Below are positions 34,580-42,107 of a DNA stretch of 43,567 nt, piece after piece (position 1 is the stretch's first letter; every line of letters starts with the position of its first letter). A program made the translations under genes and the position numbers. The notes beneath the pieces are model-generated. The model searched no databases, was not told where the DNA came from, and saw only the letters and a program-made list of their open reading frames with translations. Origin of the DNA: Eggerthellales bacterium (GTDB taxonomy: Bacteria; Actinomycetota; Coriobacteriia; Coriobacteriales; Eggerthellaceae); assembly GCA_029219345.1 (NCBI GenBank), contig JAQXTF010000088.1, forward strand, positions 1 through 43,567, in the 5' to 3' direction.

Positions 34580-34608
34580 TTGCCTGAACTGGTGAGAACC
34601 TATAAAAT
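34580..34608 (+). promoter_or_regulatory. spoVS-miaB-miaA-hflX promoter
   Basis: TTGCCT (34580-34585), 17 bp, TAAAAT (34603-34608). Transcription would start near 34615, about 40 nt before the spoVS ATG. Confidence 0.5.
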
Positions 34609-34656
34609 ATTAGAGCTAATTATCGCAGTTTAAATACTCCATTGATAAGGGCTTAT

Positions 34657-35022
34657 ATGCAATATCAAATGAATTCGGAGCAGCTGGTCCCCGGCTGCCT
34701 TAAAGTATCTTCGAAGTCGAACCCTGCTTCCGTGGCAGGTGCCATTGCTGGCATGATAAAGGACGGCCGCACCGTTGACATTCAGTCCGTTGGAGCAGGC
34801 GCGGTTAATCAAGCCGTTAAAGCCATCGCCATTTCACGTGGTTTCCTTTCTCCCGTAGGCATAGAAATTGTCTGCATTCCTTCATTCGCCGACATTGTCA
34901 TTGATGGGGAGTATCGTACGGCAATTCGTTTCTCGGTAGAACCTCGTTCTCTTGCCGGCATTGTTGATCTGTCTGCTCTCGAGGGCGAATCTGATATAAT
35001 CCCCGATTCTTATCAGGAGTAG
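34657..35022 (+). CDS. SpoVS family protein
   Basis: A 121-aa protein whose first 95 residues match the Alba-like SpoVS fold (KVSSKSNPASVAGAIAG, VGAGAVNQAVKAIAISRGF, IPSFADIVIDGEYRTAIRF). In Bacillus SpoVS affects sporulation and septation; the family also occurs in bacteria that do not sporulate, where its role is open. Here a 25-residue acidic tail is added after the SpoVS core. ATG 34657 has AAGGG five bases upstream. It follows the rny-GHKL pair and precedes miaB by two bases, reproducing the rny-X-spoVS-miaB order. Confidence 0.92.
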   Translation: MQYQMNSEQLVPGCLKVSSKSNPASVAGAIAGMIKDGRTVDIQSVGAGAVNQAVKAIAISRGFLSPVGIEIVCIPSFADIVIDGEYRTAIRFSVEPRSLAGIVDLSALEGESDIIPDSYQE

Positions 35023-35024
35023 TT

Positions 35025-36383
35025 ATGCTATCTGCCCTGAATGGCACTACTTTTTGCGTGCATACTTTTGGCTGCCAAATGAATAAGCATGATTCTGAGC
35101 GTGTTTGCGGCATGCTTGAATCTCTTGGCTCTCTCGAGGTGTCTACCATCGAAGAAGCCGATGTGGTGATCTTTATGACCTGCTGCGTTCGTGAAGCAGC
35201 TGACATTCGCTTGTACGGTCAGGTTCAGACTATGAAGAACACGCCGCTTCGCGAGGGCTCTCCTTTGAAGAAGCGCCTTATTGCAGTTGGCGGTTGCATT
35301 GGACAGCGCGATGGCAAAAAGCTCACTGACCAGATAAAGCATCTTGACGTGGTGTTTGGCACCCATAATTTGGCCGCTTTGCCGCGACTTCTGGAAACCG
35401 CCCTTGAGAATAATTGCCAGGCGGTTGAGATTCTGGAATCTTCTACCGAATTCTCCACGAGCCTTCCCACCGATCGCGAAAATTCTTGGGCCGCATGGCT
35501 GCCTATCACTATTGGTTGCAATAACTTCTGCACCTATTGCATTGTTCCCTATGTACGTGGCCCTGAGAAGTCGCGTCCCATGGTAGATATTCTTGATGAG
35601 GCCAAACGCTATGTGGCAGCAGGCGTTAAAGAAATCACCCTGCTTGGTCAAAACGTTAATTCTTACGGCCGTGATTTGTACGGCGAGCCCCGCTTTGCCC
35701 AGCTCCTGAAAGAGATGAACGACATTGGTATTGAACGCTTGCGCTTTGCCACCAGCCATCCCAAAGACCTCACCGATGAAGTGATTGAAGACTTCGGCAC
35801 CCTTCCTTCATTGATGCCTTATCTTCATCTGCCGGTTCAGTCTGGCTCAAATCGCATTCTCAAGGAGATGAACAGGCGCTACACTCGCGAGCATTACCTT
35901 GAACTGGTTCGCAAGGTGCGCGAGGCATGCCCCCATATCGCGCTTTCAACCGACATCATCGTTGGTTTTCCGGGCGAAACCGAAGAAGACTTCATGGAAA
36001 CCTACCGCCTTGTAGAAGAAGTAGGTTATCAGCAGGTTTTCACCTTTATCTATTCTAAGCGCGAAGGCACTCCCGCAGCAGAAATAGAAGACAACACTCC
36101 TCGCGAAGTCATCCAGGACCGCTTCAACAGATTGGTTGAACTCGTGCAACGTAAAGCCTTTGAGGCAAATCAGGTAGACAAGAACGCTCGCGTACAAGTG
36201 CTGGTTGAGGGCGTATCCAAGCGCGATGATTCGCTTCTCATGGGCAAAAGCGCGAAGAATCAAACCGTTCATGCACCATTGCCTGATGGGGTAACCATCG
36301 ATCAGCTCATTGGAAAGACCGTCGAGGTCCAGGTTGAGGAAGCAAAGACCTGGTATCTTTTCGGTCATGTGGTAAGCGAATAA
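35025..36383 (+). CDS. miaB: tRNA-2-methylthio-N6-dimethylallyladenosine synthase
   Basis: Radical SAM methylthiotransferase that makes ms2i6A37 in tRNAs reading UNN codons, acting after MiaA. The 452-aa protein has the MTTase domain with HTFGCQMNKHDSE (Cys17) and TCCVREAAD, the radical SAM triad Cys165, Cys169, Cys172 (GCNNFCTYC) followed by VPYVRGPEKSR, HLPVQSGS and a C-terminal TRAM domain. Ribosome site AGGAG. Followed two bases later by miaA, which supplies its substrate. Confidence 0.97.
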   Translation: MLSALNGTTFCVHTFGCQMNKHDSERVCGMLESLGSLEVSTIEEADVVIFMTCCVREAADIRLYGQVQTMKNTPLREGSPLKKRLIAVGGCIGQRDGKKLTDQIKHLDVVFGTHNLAALPRLLETALENNCQAVEILESSTEFSTSLPTDRENSWAAWLPITIGCNNFCTYCIVPYVRGPEKSRPMVDILDEAKRYVAAGVKEITLLGQNVNSYGRDLYGEPRFAQLLKEMNDIGIERLRFATSHPKDLTDEVIEDFGTLPSLMPYLHLPVQSGSNRILKEMNRRYTREHYLELVRKVREACPHIALSTDIIVGFPGETEEDFMETYRLVEEVGYQQVFTFIYSKREGTPAAEIEDNTPREVIQDRFNRLVELVQRKAFEANQVDKNARVQVLVEGVSKRDDSLLMGKSAKNQTVHAPLPDGVTIDQLIGKTVEVQVEEAKTWYLFGHVVSE

Positions 36384-36385
36384 CG

Positions 36386-37357
36386 GTGGATCAAAAAATC
36401 GATTCCCATACAGATGCTCTCACTAAAGCAAGAGTTATTTGCGTTGTTGGCCCTACCGCTTCGGGAAAGACCGACTTATCCCAAGAATTGGCTTTGGCAC
36501 TTAATGGGGAAGTGGTTAGCGCCGATTCCATGCAAATATATAAGGGCATGGATATTGGCACGGGTAAGCTTCCCGTGGAAGATCGAAAGGTCCCTCATTG
36601 GGGCTTCGATTTGGTTGAGCCCGGCGATGATTATTCGGTAGCTCTGTATCAATCTTATGCGCGCGATGCTTTCCGTAATATTCAAGAGCGAGGTAAGACC
36701 CCCATTTTATGCGGCGGAACGGGACTCTATGTTCGTGCGGCCATCGATGACTATGATTTTCCCGCCGGGGAGCAAACTGAGAACCCCGTTCGCGAAAGGT
36801 ACACTGCATATGCGCAAGAGCACGGCAATCAGGCCTTATGGGATCTTCTTAACCAGGTTGATCCCGATAGTGCCGCCGTCATTCATCCCAATAACGTTCG
36901 TCGCGTTGTACGCGCTTTTGAACTCCGCGAAGAAGGCGCCTCTTATGCCGTACAAAAGGAAAACCTGCAGCATATCCCGCAAGCTGTTCCCGCTGTCATA
37001 TTTGGCATAAGCTTTGATAGGGAACCCCTCGTTCAGCGAATTTACCAGCGCGTTGATAAGATGATTGAGCTGGGCCTTGTAGATGAAGTGAAAATACTCC
37101 TTGAAAAAGGATTTAGAACCGGTATTACCGCACCTCAAGCCATTGGCTACAAAGAGATTGTTGAGGCTCTTGACGGGCGATGCACCATGGACGAGGCCAT
37201 AGAGCAGATCAAAATTGCAACCCGTCGTTATGCAAAGCGGCAGCGAAGCTGGTTCAGGCGTGACGATAGAATCATCTGGCTCAATGGAACAAATGCCACG
37301 AGTCAACAGCTATGTGCGCAAGCTATTGAATACCTGCGTAACGAACAGGAGCTCTAA
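36386..37357 (+). CDS. miaA: tRNA dimethylallyltransferase
   Basis: Transfers a dimethylallyl group to N6 of A37 in tRNA. The 323-aa protein has the P-loop GPTASGKT (22-29), DSMQIYKGMDIGT (about 47-59), GGTGLYVRA, and RRVVRAFE for tRNA and substrate contacts. The start is GTG at 36386, two bases after the miaB stop, with a weak ribosome site, so coupling to miaB is likely. hflX begins five bases after its stop. Confidence 0.96.
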   Translation: MDQKIDSHTDALTKARVICVVGPTASGKTDLSQELALALNGEVVSADSMQIYKGMDIGTGKLPVEDRKVPHWGFDLVEPGDDYSVALYQSYARDAFRNIQERGKTPILCGGTGLYVRAAIDDYDFPAGEQTENPVRERYTAYAQEHGNQALWDLLNQVDPDSAAVIHPNNVRRVVRAFELREEGASYAVQKENLQHIPQAVPAVIFGISFDREPLVQRIYQRVDKMIELGLVDEVKILLEKGFRTGITAPQAIGYKEIVEALDGRCTMDEAIEQIKIATRRYAKRQRSWFRRDDRIIWLNGTNATSQQLCAQAIEYLRNEQEL

Positions 37358-37362
37358 AGGGT

Positions 37363-38667
37363 ATGGAATTTGAAGGCGTCATCGTAAAGGGCGAAACCGT
37401 ATTAGACGACGTTCGCAAGGAACGCGCATTGCTAGTAGGCGTAGAACGTCCAGGCATGCGTTGGTCTCTGGAAAGCACCCTTGATGAGTTGGCCCGTCTT
37501 GTTGATACCGCTGGGGCTGAGGTAATTACGCGTACCACCCAGAAACTTTCTTCCCTCAATCCCAAAACCTTCGTAGGTTCCGGCAAAGCCGAAGAAATTG
37601 CTCAAATGTGTCGCGCTTACAGCATTGACGTGGTTGTTTTCGACGACGAGCTTACTCCTTCACAGCAAAGCAATCTGGAAAAAACGGTTGATAAGAGCGT
37701 TAAAGTTATTGACCGTACGGCTCTTATTCTGGACATCTTCGCCCTTCACGCAACCACAAAAGAAGGTCGACTTCAAGTACGCTTGGCCCAAAACCAATAT
37801 TTGCTTCCGCGCCTGCGCGGCATGTGGGCGCATCTTGCGTCTAATCGTATGGGCGGAGGCGTAGGTTCCCGTTTCGGCGAAGGCGAAAGCCAGCTGGAAG
37901 TAGACCGCCGTATGGTACGCAAGCGCATTGCGGCAATTAAGGCAGAGCTTGATAAATTGTCCCAGGTCAGAAGCGTGCAACGCGAAGAACGATACAACTC
38001 TGAAATCTTCAATGTATCCTTGGCGGGCTATACCAATGCAGGGAAAAGCAGCTTGCTTAATGCCCTCACCGACGCAGGCGTTTTGAGCTACGATAAGCTT
38101 TTTGCCACCTTAGACTCAACCACAAGGCGTTACATTCTTGATAGCGGTCGCGCCATCACTCTTACTGACACCGTTGGTTTTATCCAGAAGCTGCCAACCA
38201 CCTTGGTTAACGCCTTTCAATCAACCTTGGATGAGATTAGCGGATCGAATCTCATTTTGCATGTTATCGATTCATCTTCGCCGGAATTTGCTGACCAGAT
38301 TGTCGCCGTCGAAGAGGTTTTGGGGCAAATCAATGCTCAGGGTATTGCGCGCATTAACGTATTCAACAAGTGCGATTTGCTTCCTGAAGATGAGTTGGAA
38401 AGCCTGAAGCGTAGATTTCCTCAAGCATTGTTCATTAGCACTTTAACTGGTTATGGTCTAGATGACCTTAAGAAACGCATTGCTGATGCTGCATCGGCCT
38501 CCGAAACCCTCATGGAGGTTCTCATTCCATATAACCACGGCGACTTAGTTTCAGTGGCCCATGAGAAATGCCGAGTGGTTTCGGAAAGATACCAGGAAGA
38601 GGGAACATCCCTTACTCTTTTCGTTGGAGCTTCTCTTCAATCTAGATTTCAACCTTACGAGCAATAA
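37363..38667 (+). CDS. hflX: Ribosome-splitting GTPase HflX
   Basis: HflX binds the 50S subunit and splits stalled ribosomes under heat or antibiotic stress. The 434-aa protein has the N-terminal HflX domain with FVGSGKAEEI and DDELTPSQQSNLE, the glycine-rich MGGGVGSRFGEGE hinge, and the G domain with GYTNAGKSS (222-230), DTVGF and NKCD. It ends the spoVS-miaB-miaA-hflX unit, as miaA-hflX do in many bacteria, and is followed by a terminator facing lexA. Confidence 0.96.
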   Translation: MEFEGVIVKGETVLDDVRKERALLVGVERPGMRWSLESTLDELARLVDTAGAEVITRTTQKLSSLNPKTFVGSGKAEEIAQMCRAYSIDVVVFDDELTPSQQSNLEKTVDKSVKVIDRTALILDIFALHATTKEGRLQVRLAQNQYLLPRLRGMWAHLASNRMGGGVGSRFGEGESQLEVDRRMVRKRIAAIKAELDKLSQVRSVQREERYNSEIFNVSLAGYTNAGKSSLLNALTDAGVLSYDKLFATLDSTTRRYILDSGRAITLTDTVGFIQKLPTTLVNAFQSTLDEISGSNLILHVIDSSSPEFADQIVAVEEVLGQINAQGIARINVFNKCDLLPEDELESLKRRFPQALFISTLTGYGLDDLKKRIADAASASETLMEVLIPYNHGDLVSVAHEKCRVVSERYQEEGTSLTLFVGASLQSRFQPYEQ

Positions 38668-38670
38668 TTA

Positions 38671-38695
38671 AAGGGCCCATTGGGGGCCTTATTAT
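38671..38695 (+). terminator. hflX terminator
   Basis: GGCCC/GGGCC stem (within 38671-38690, flanked by AAG and CTT with a bulge) followed by TTATTATT. Reasonable intrinsic terminator, imperfect stem. Confidence 0.65.
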
Positions 38696-38710
38696 TAGAG
38701 TAACTCTAAG
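38694..38710. promoter_or_regulatory. Dyad TTAGAGTAACTCTAA downstream of hflX and lexA
   Basis: A 15-bp dyad (38695-38709) that is the exact reverse complement of the dyad at 40763-40777 before the MerR gene. It sits between the 3-prime ends of hflX and lexA, where no promoter is expected. It may be a regulator site or part of the lexA transcript end. Confidence 0.5.
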
Positions 38711-38715
38711 TAGAA

Positions 38716-39378
38716 TTAAAGACGTCTAAATACAGCAACCACCTTACCGGCAATAGAGCAATCACGGGTGATGATGGGCTCCATAGAGGAATTCTCAGGC
38801 TGCAGACGAATATGATCATCCTCGCGATAAAAGCGTTTAACTGTAGCGCCATCATCGATGATAGCCACAACAATATCACCGTTATTTGCAACGGATTGCT
38901 GCTTTACAACAACATAGTCGCCATCGTTGATGCCGCATTCAACCATGGAATCGCCGCGAACAGAAAGCATAAACGAGGCACTATCACCAACTATATCTAC
39001 AGGCAAGGAAAGAACATCAGTAACATTTTCTTCGGCCAGAATAGGTGTTCCTGCCGCAACGTTACCGACCAAGGGAACATCAATAATCTTGCTAAAAGAA
39101 GGACGTATCACGTCGCTATAAACGGGCTCTTCCTCGATTACCGGCTCGTCGTCCAATGCATAGTTCAGAGTGATAGAACGCGACTTCATGGCATCGCGCT
39201 TGATATAGCCCTTGGCCTCCAAAGAATTCAAATGCACATGCACCGTGGAAGGGGAGGAGAGTCCCAACTCCTGGCAAATCTCACGAACCGTAGGACCGTA
39301 CCCTTTTTCTTTAATGCTCTTCTCAATGCAATCAAGAACAGCCTGCTGCTTTTTTGAAGGCTTGTCTTTAACCGGCAT
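38716..39378 (-). CDS. lexA: SOS repressor LexA
   Basis: Represses DNA-damage genes and cleaves itself when RecA filaments form. The 220-aa protein has the N-terminal winged helix (about 1-70, with GYGPTVREICQELGLSS), an acidic linker, the cleavage site Ala109-Gly110 (NVAAGTP) and the catalytic Ser144 (RGDSM) and Lys181. Ribosome site GAGGAG six bases before ATG 39378. Three LexA boxes lie upstream, one within its own promoter, so it is self-regulated. Divergent from the small membrane protein gene at 39486. Confidence 0.97.
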   Translation of the reverse strand: MPVKDKPSKKQQAVLDCIEKSIKEKGYGPTVREICQELGLSSPSTVHVHLNSLEAKGYIKRDAMKSRSITLNYALDDEPVIEEEPVYSDVIRPSFSKIIDVPLVGNVAAGTPILAEENVTDVLSLPVDIVGDSASFMLSVRGDSMVECGINDGDYVVVKQQSVANNGDIVVAIIDDGATVKRFYREDDHIRLQPENSSMEPIITRDCSIAGKVVAVFRRL

Positions 39379-39399
39379 AATGAACTCCTCAATATATTT

Positions 39400-39413
39400 C
39401 GAACAAATGTTTG
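39400..39413. promoter_or_regulatory. LexA box A in lexA leader
   Basis: CGAACAAATGTTTG, 22 bp upstream of the lexA start codon, downstream of the lexA -10. A roadblock or cooperative site is likely. Confidence 0.75.
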
Positions 39414-39421
39414 ATTATTTA

Positions 39422-39450
39422 TTGACAAGAACTTTTGTTCGATTTATTAT
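39422..39450 (+). promoter_or_regulatory. Promoter of the SOS small protein with LexA box B
   Basis: Consensus TTGACA (39422-39427), 17 bp, TATTAT (39445-39450). LexA box AGAACTTTTGTTCG (39428-39441) lies in the spacer. Confidence 0.85.
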
Positions 39451-39475
39451 AAACACGAACAAAGGTTCTAGGCAA
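39446..39475 (-). promoter_or_regulatory. lexA promoter with LexA box C
   Basis: Minus strand TTGCCT (39475-39470), 18 bp, TATAAT (39451-39446). LexA box CGAACAAAGGTTCT (39456-39469) fills the spacer. The -10 elements of the two divergent promoters overlap. Confidence 0.75.
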
Positions 39476-39485
39476 GGGGTAATTC

Positions 39486-39746
39486 ATGGGAAATCGAACA
39501 AATTTTAATTTCGTCGATGGCACTGCAGCACGTTCTTTTGACTACAACAGGGAAGAGACCCTTACGGTTTGTTACAACAGAGCACCTCGTCATCAAAAGA
39601 AGCCCAGCAAGCGTCTTCTCTCCGAGGAAACTCGTCGCAATCTGAGAGGAGCTGAGTGCACATTCACCAAAGCACAATACCTTTTGGGAACCCTGGTATG
39701 CTTTGGCGGCGGCCTTCTCATGATTATGCTGGAGCGTATGTTCTAA
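39486..39746 (+). CDS. SOS-induced small membrane protein, candidate division inhibitor
   Basis: An 86-aa protein: residues 1-62 are polar and basic (HQKKPSKR, RRNLRG), residues 63-82 form one hydrophobic helix with GTLVCFGGGLLMIM, and four residues follow. No LysM or other domain is recognised. It has a consensus promoter with a LexA box, a ribosome site AGGGGT five bases before ATG, and lies between divergent lexA and nrdR. That is exactly where ChiZ lies in Mycobacterium, DivS in Corynebacterium and, beside lexA, YneA in Bacillus, all SOS cell-division suppressors. By position it is likely an analogue, but the membrane helix is C-terminal rather than N-terminal. Function is inferred. Confidence 0.8.
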   Translation: MGNRTNFNFVDGTAARSFDYNREETLTVCYNRAPRHQKKPSKRLLSEETRRNLRGAECTFTKAQYLLGTLVCFGGGLLMIMLERMF

Positions 39747-39758
39747 ACCCCATATATA

Positions 39759-39774
39759 CCACTATTTATAGTAT
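39759..39774. promoter_or_regulatory. NrdR box 1
   Basis: CCACTATTTATAGTAT matches the known NrdR-box pattern (acaCwAtATaTwGtgt) at 13 of 16 positions by eye. It starts 31 bp before box 2, the three-helical-turn spacing typical of paired NrdR boxes. Confidence 0.65.
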
Positions 39775-39779
39775 TTTCG

Positions 39780-39808
39780 TTACATAGCCACACAATATAG
39801 GGTATCAT
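39780..39808 (+). promoter_or_regulatory. nrdR-dut promoter with NrdR box 2
   Basis: TTACAT (39780-39785), 17 bp, TATCAT (39803-39808). NrdR box 2, ACACAATATAGGGTAT (39790-39805, 13 of 16 by eye), covers the spacer and the -10. Confidence 0.65.
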
Positions 39809-39833
39809 TTACTTAACGTTGTAAGGAGAGTAT

Positions 39834-40283
39834 ATGGAATGTCCCTCTTGTGGCTATGCAGAATCCAAAGTAGTTGATTCTCGCCCGTATTCAAATAATC
39901 GCGAGATTAAGCGTCGCCGCGAATGCCTCAAATGCGGCTATCGTTTTTCCACGTATGAAAGACTTGAAGAGCGCCCCCTTATTGTTCTAAAGACCGATGG
40001 TTCCTCCGAGCCATATGATCGCGAAAAGCTTCTGCGCGGTGTTCTCATCGCTTGCGCCAAACGCCCCATTTCACCGCAAACCATCAATCATCTTATTGAT
40101 GAAATTGAAGTTGAGGCAAGAAATTTCCCACGCCACGAAGTAACCTCCAAAAAGCTGGGTGAAATGGCCCTAACTCGTTTGTCGCAACTCGATGACGTGG
40201 CATACATACGCTTTGCTAGCGTGTACCAAGATTTCAAAAACATTGATGAGTTCTTAACCGCATTAAAGGATATTAAACGATGA
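39834..40283 (+). CDS. nrdR: Transcriptional repressor NrdR
   Basis: Represses ribonucleotide reductase genes in response to dATP/ATP. The 149-aa protein has the N-terminal zinc ribbon (CPSCGY...CLKCGYRFST, Cys3/6/31/34) and an ATP-cone with VLKTDGSSEPYDREKLLRG. Ribosome site AAGGAG before ATG. Two NrdR boxes upstream imply self-regulation. Its TGA overlaps the dut ATG, so both are made together, linking dNTP synthesis control with dUTP removal. Confidence 0.97.
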   Translation: MECPSCGYAESKVVDSRPYSNNREIKRRRECLKCGYRFSTYERLEERPLIVLKTDGSSEPYDREKLLRGVLIACAKRPISPQTINHLIDEIEVEARNFPRHEVTSKKLGEMALTRLSQLDDVAYIRFASVYQDFKNIDEFLTALKDIKR

Positions 40284-40720
40284 ACATGATTGAAATTCCC
40301 TATAAGAAGCTAGATGAAAGCGTTGAAGATGCTCTTTACGCTCATGAAGGCGATGCAGGTCTTGATTTACGCTCTTCAATCGATTGCGTTCTTCAGCCTT
40401 TTCAGCGTATGACAATTCCCACCGGCTTGGCTTTTGCGATTCCCGAAGGCTATGCAGGTCTGGTCATTCCTCGAAGCGGCTTAGCATCAAAGCACGGTAT
40501 TTCCATTGTCAATGCTCCGGGATTGGTAGATAGTGGCTATAGGGGAGAGATCAAGGTGATTCTTATCAATCTTGACCCCAACGAACCTTTTGAGATTTCT
40601 AAAGGAGATCGTATCGCTCAAATCATGTTCGCTCCTTACGCGATGGGGAAGTTGGACAAACGCGAATCTCTTGATGAAACCGAACGCGGCGAAAGCGGCT
40701 TCGGAAGCTCAGGTAAATAA
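40280..40720 (+). CDS. dut: Deoxyuridine 5-triphosphate nucleotidohydrolase
   Basis: Trimeric dUTPase that hydrolyses dUTP to dUMP, keeping uracil out of DNA. The 146-aa protein shows all five motifs: DAGLDLRS, PRSGLASKHG, NAPGLVDSGYRGEI, GDRIAQIMF and the C-terminal RGESGFGSSG. ATG 40280 overlaps the nrdR stop (ATGA); a second ATG two codons later is also possible. Control by NrdR is inferred from the shared promoter. Confidence 0.95.
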   Translation: MNMIEIPYKKLDESVEDALYAHEGDAGLDLRSSIDCVLQPFQRMTIPTGLAFAIPEGYAGLVIPRSGLASKHGISIVNAPGLVDSGYRGEIKVILINLDPNEPFEISKGDRIAQIMFAPYAMGKLDKRESLDETERGESGFGSSGK

Positions 40721-40730
40721 TTTAGCGCTC

Positions 40731-40778
40731 TTGATTAAAGCACTTCAATATCGTATCCTTGCTTAGAGTTACTCTAAG
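40731..40778 (+). promoter_or_regulatory. merR-family gene promoter and operator dyad
   Basis: TTGATT (40731-40736), 17 bp, TATCCT (40754-40759), start near 40766. The dyad CTTAGAGTTACTCTAAG (40762-40778) lies over the start site. It resembles dyads used by MerR regulators of the NmlR/AdhR kind; self-repression is inferred. Confidence 0.55.
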
Positions 40779-40789
40779 TAAGGATTTTC

Positions 40790-41203
40790 ATGGATACTGG
40801 ATTATTGACCATACACGAAGTAGAGAATGAGACGGGCATCTCTGCCTATACTATTCGTTATTACGACAAATGCGGCTTTTTTAAAACCATTGCACGCACC
40901 ACGCAAGGTCGTCGTCGATTTAGCCAATCAGATGTTGATCGCTTGCTTTTAATAGATGCGCTCAAGAAAAGCGGATTATCCATTGATGGCTTAAAAACCA
41001 TAGCGCCGAAACTCGACGATCCTGTATATCGGCAAGAGATTATGACAATTCTTGATCAGCGCCTTTCGGTATTAGATATCCAGATGGAAGATTTAAGTAA
41101 TTGTCAAAAGCGTATTGGGAAATTTTTAAGCGATCTTGCTTTTCAAAGCAGAGATGAAAGCATTTCTACAGAATCTGGCTCCAGCAGTGGTTTGGAGATA
41201 TAA
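40790..41203 (+). CDS. MerR family transcriptional regulator
   Basis: A 137-aa MerR-type regulator: winged helix at 6-75 (LTIHEVENETGISAYTIRYYDKCGFF, here read as ISAYTIRYYDKCG with RTTQGRRRFSQSDVDRL), then a dimerisation coiled coil to about 120 and a Ser-rich tail. There are only two cysteines, so metal sensing is not evident; the signal is unknown. The ribosome site TAAGGA precedes ATG. The operator-like dyad in its promoter suggests self-control; an identical dyad occurs 2 kb upstream. In Bacillus the MerR-family glnR lies in a comparable hflX-lexA area, but the dyad here does not look like a GlnR site. Confidence 0.9.
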   Translation: MDTGLLTIHEVENETGISAYTIRYYDKCGFFKTIARTTQGRRRFSQSDVDRLLLIDALKKSGLSIDGLKTIAPKLDDPVYRQEIMTILDQRLSVLDIQMEDLSNCQKRIGKFLSDLAFQSRDESISTESGSSSGLEI

Positions 41204-41313
41204 ATTCCAATGAGTTAGATATCGTAAAATGTAAAAAGAGGGCCTTAGAATTGCTCTCAGTGAGTTTTACCTGTTCAGAAGCATATTTTAAGTATTTAGA
41301 AGCAGAAAGATAG

Positions 41314-41679
41314 ATGATGATTTCCAACGAGCTCAGAAAAATTAAGAATCTCATAACCGCCGGTAATATCTCAGTGATCATTTCAATATTCATTGCGGGC
41401 GTGCCTTTGGATGTAATTGCTTTGGTATGCGCTCTGGTAGCCCGTAGTAAATTCAAGAGACTCGTTTCAACTGGAAATCTCAGCCAAGAAGATTTGCTTT
41501 TCTATAACAGAAAATCTTCTTCCATTTTGATTCTTAGCTCATTAATGCTCCTGCTTAACCTTGCATCGTTGTATTTTATGCCGCCTTATATGCTGGATTA
41601 TTTCAATCAGCAAATGGGTCAATTTTTGGGGAATCAAGGAGCGTCTTCAATCCCGAACAACGGCTCTATCTGGTATTAA
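41314..41679 (+). CDS. Small membrane protein, two predicted helices
   Basis: A 121-aa protein with hydrophobic segments at about 14-42 and 70-90, joined by a polar basic loop (RSKFKRLVSTGNLSQEDLLFYNRKSS) and a Gln/Gly/Asn-rich C-terminus. No family recognised; it vaguely resembles short DUF4190-type membrane proteins. Two adjacent ATGs follow AGAAAG. It lies 110 bp after the MerR gene and could be its target, but no operator is seen in the gap. Confidence 0.6.
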   Translation: MMISNELRKIKNLITAGNISVIISIFIAGVPLDVIALVCALVARSKFKRLVSTGNLSQEDLLFYNRKSSSILILSSLMLLLNLASLYFMPPYMLDYFNQQMGQFLGNQGASSIPNNGSIWY

Positions 41680-41878
41680 GCAATTGTATTTATGATAATA
41701 TATGTTATGTAAATCTATCTACATTCTCCAATGGATGGATTTCATCGGGTTGATCGCAATCTCATAACTCCCTATTTGTGCAGATGAGGAAGCGTTTACT
41801 TCCATTCTCTCAATTTCCTGGTCGCGCATCCAAATCTTTTACCAGCAGTCTTTCAATTCCATATCTGACGATAACGAT

Positions 41879-41986
41879 TTATGGAGGCGCATCCTGTCTC
41901 AGGGCGCACCAGGTCAGGCCCCTCTCTATCGCCAGCTTGTCGTCGTACGTAAGTGCCCTCCTGACACCCTTCTCCCCTTCTCCCAT
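41879..41986 (-). pseudogene. Truncated IS30-like transposase N-terminus
   Basis: From ATG 41986, which has an excellent AAAGGAGG site five bases upstream, 35 codons read MGEGEKGVRRALTYDDKLA then IERGLTWCALRQDAPP and stop. LTYDDKLAIERGL and LRQ match the start of the helix-turn-helix of IS30 transposases (LTyedRlxIerxLxxGxSlRqIA). The rest of the transposase is missing, so it is a remnant. Identification rests on about 20 residues. Confidence 0.45.
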
Positions 41987-42020
41987 GGGAGCCTCCTTTC
42001 CTCGCGGGGGTTTTGCCCAT

Positions 42021-42044
42021 GGAAAGAAAACCCCCTTTCGGGGG
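42021..42044 (-). terminator. Leftward terminator
   Basis: On the minus strand CCCCC-GAAA-GGGGG (42044-42031) is followed by TTTTCTTT. It would end a transcript coming from the right, such as the frame at 42108-42290. Confidence 0.65.
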
Positions 42045-42107
42045 CGGGAGTCAAGGCGCGCAATCGCCTGCAAGAGGCTGCCAAACTGGGATTTAGCGAC
42101 CTGGTTG

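Noticed and set aside
41719-41829. 36-codon minus-strand frame starting MRDQEIERMEVN
   Set aside because: No recognisable ribosome site or family; kept only as part of the decayed junction.
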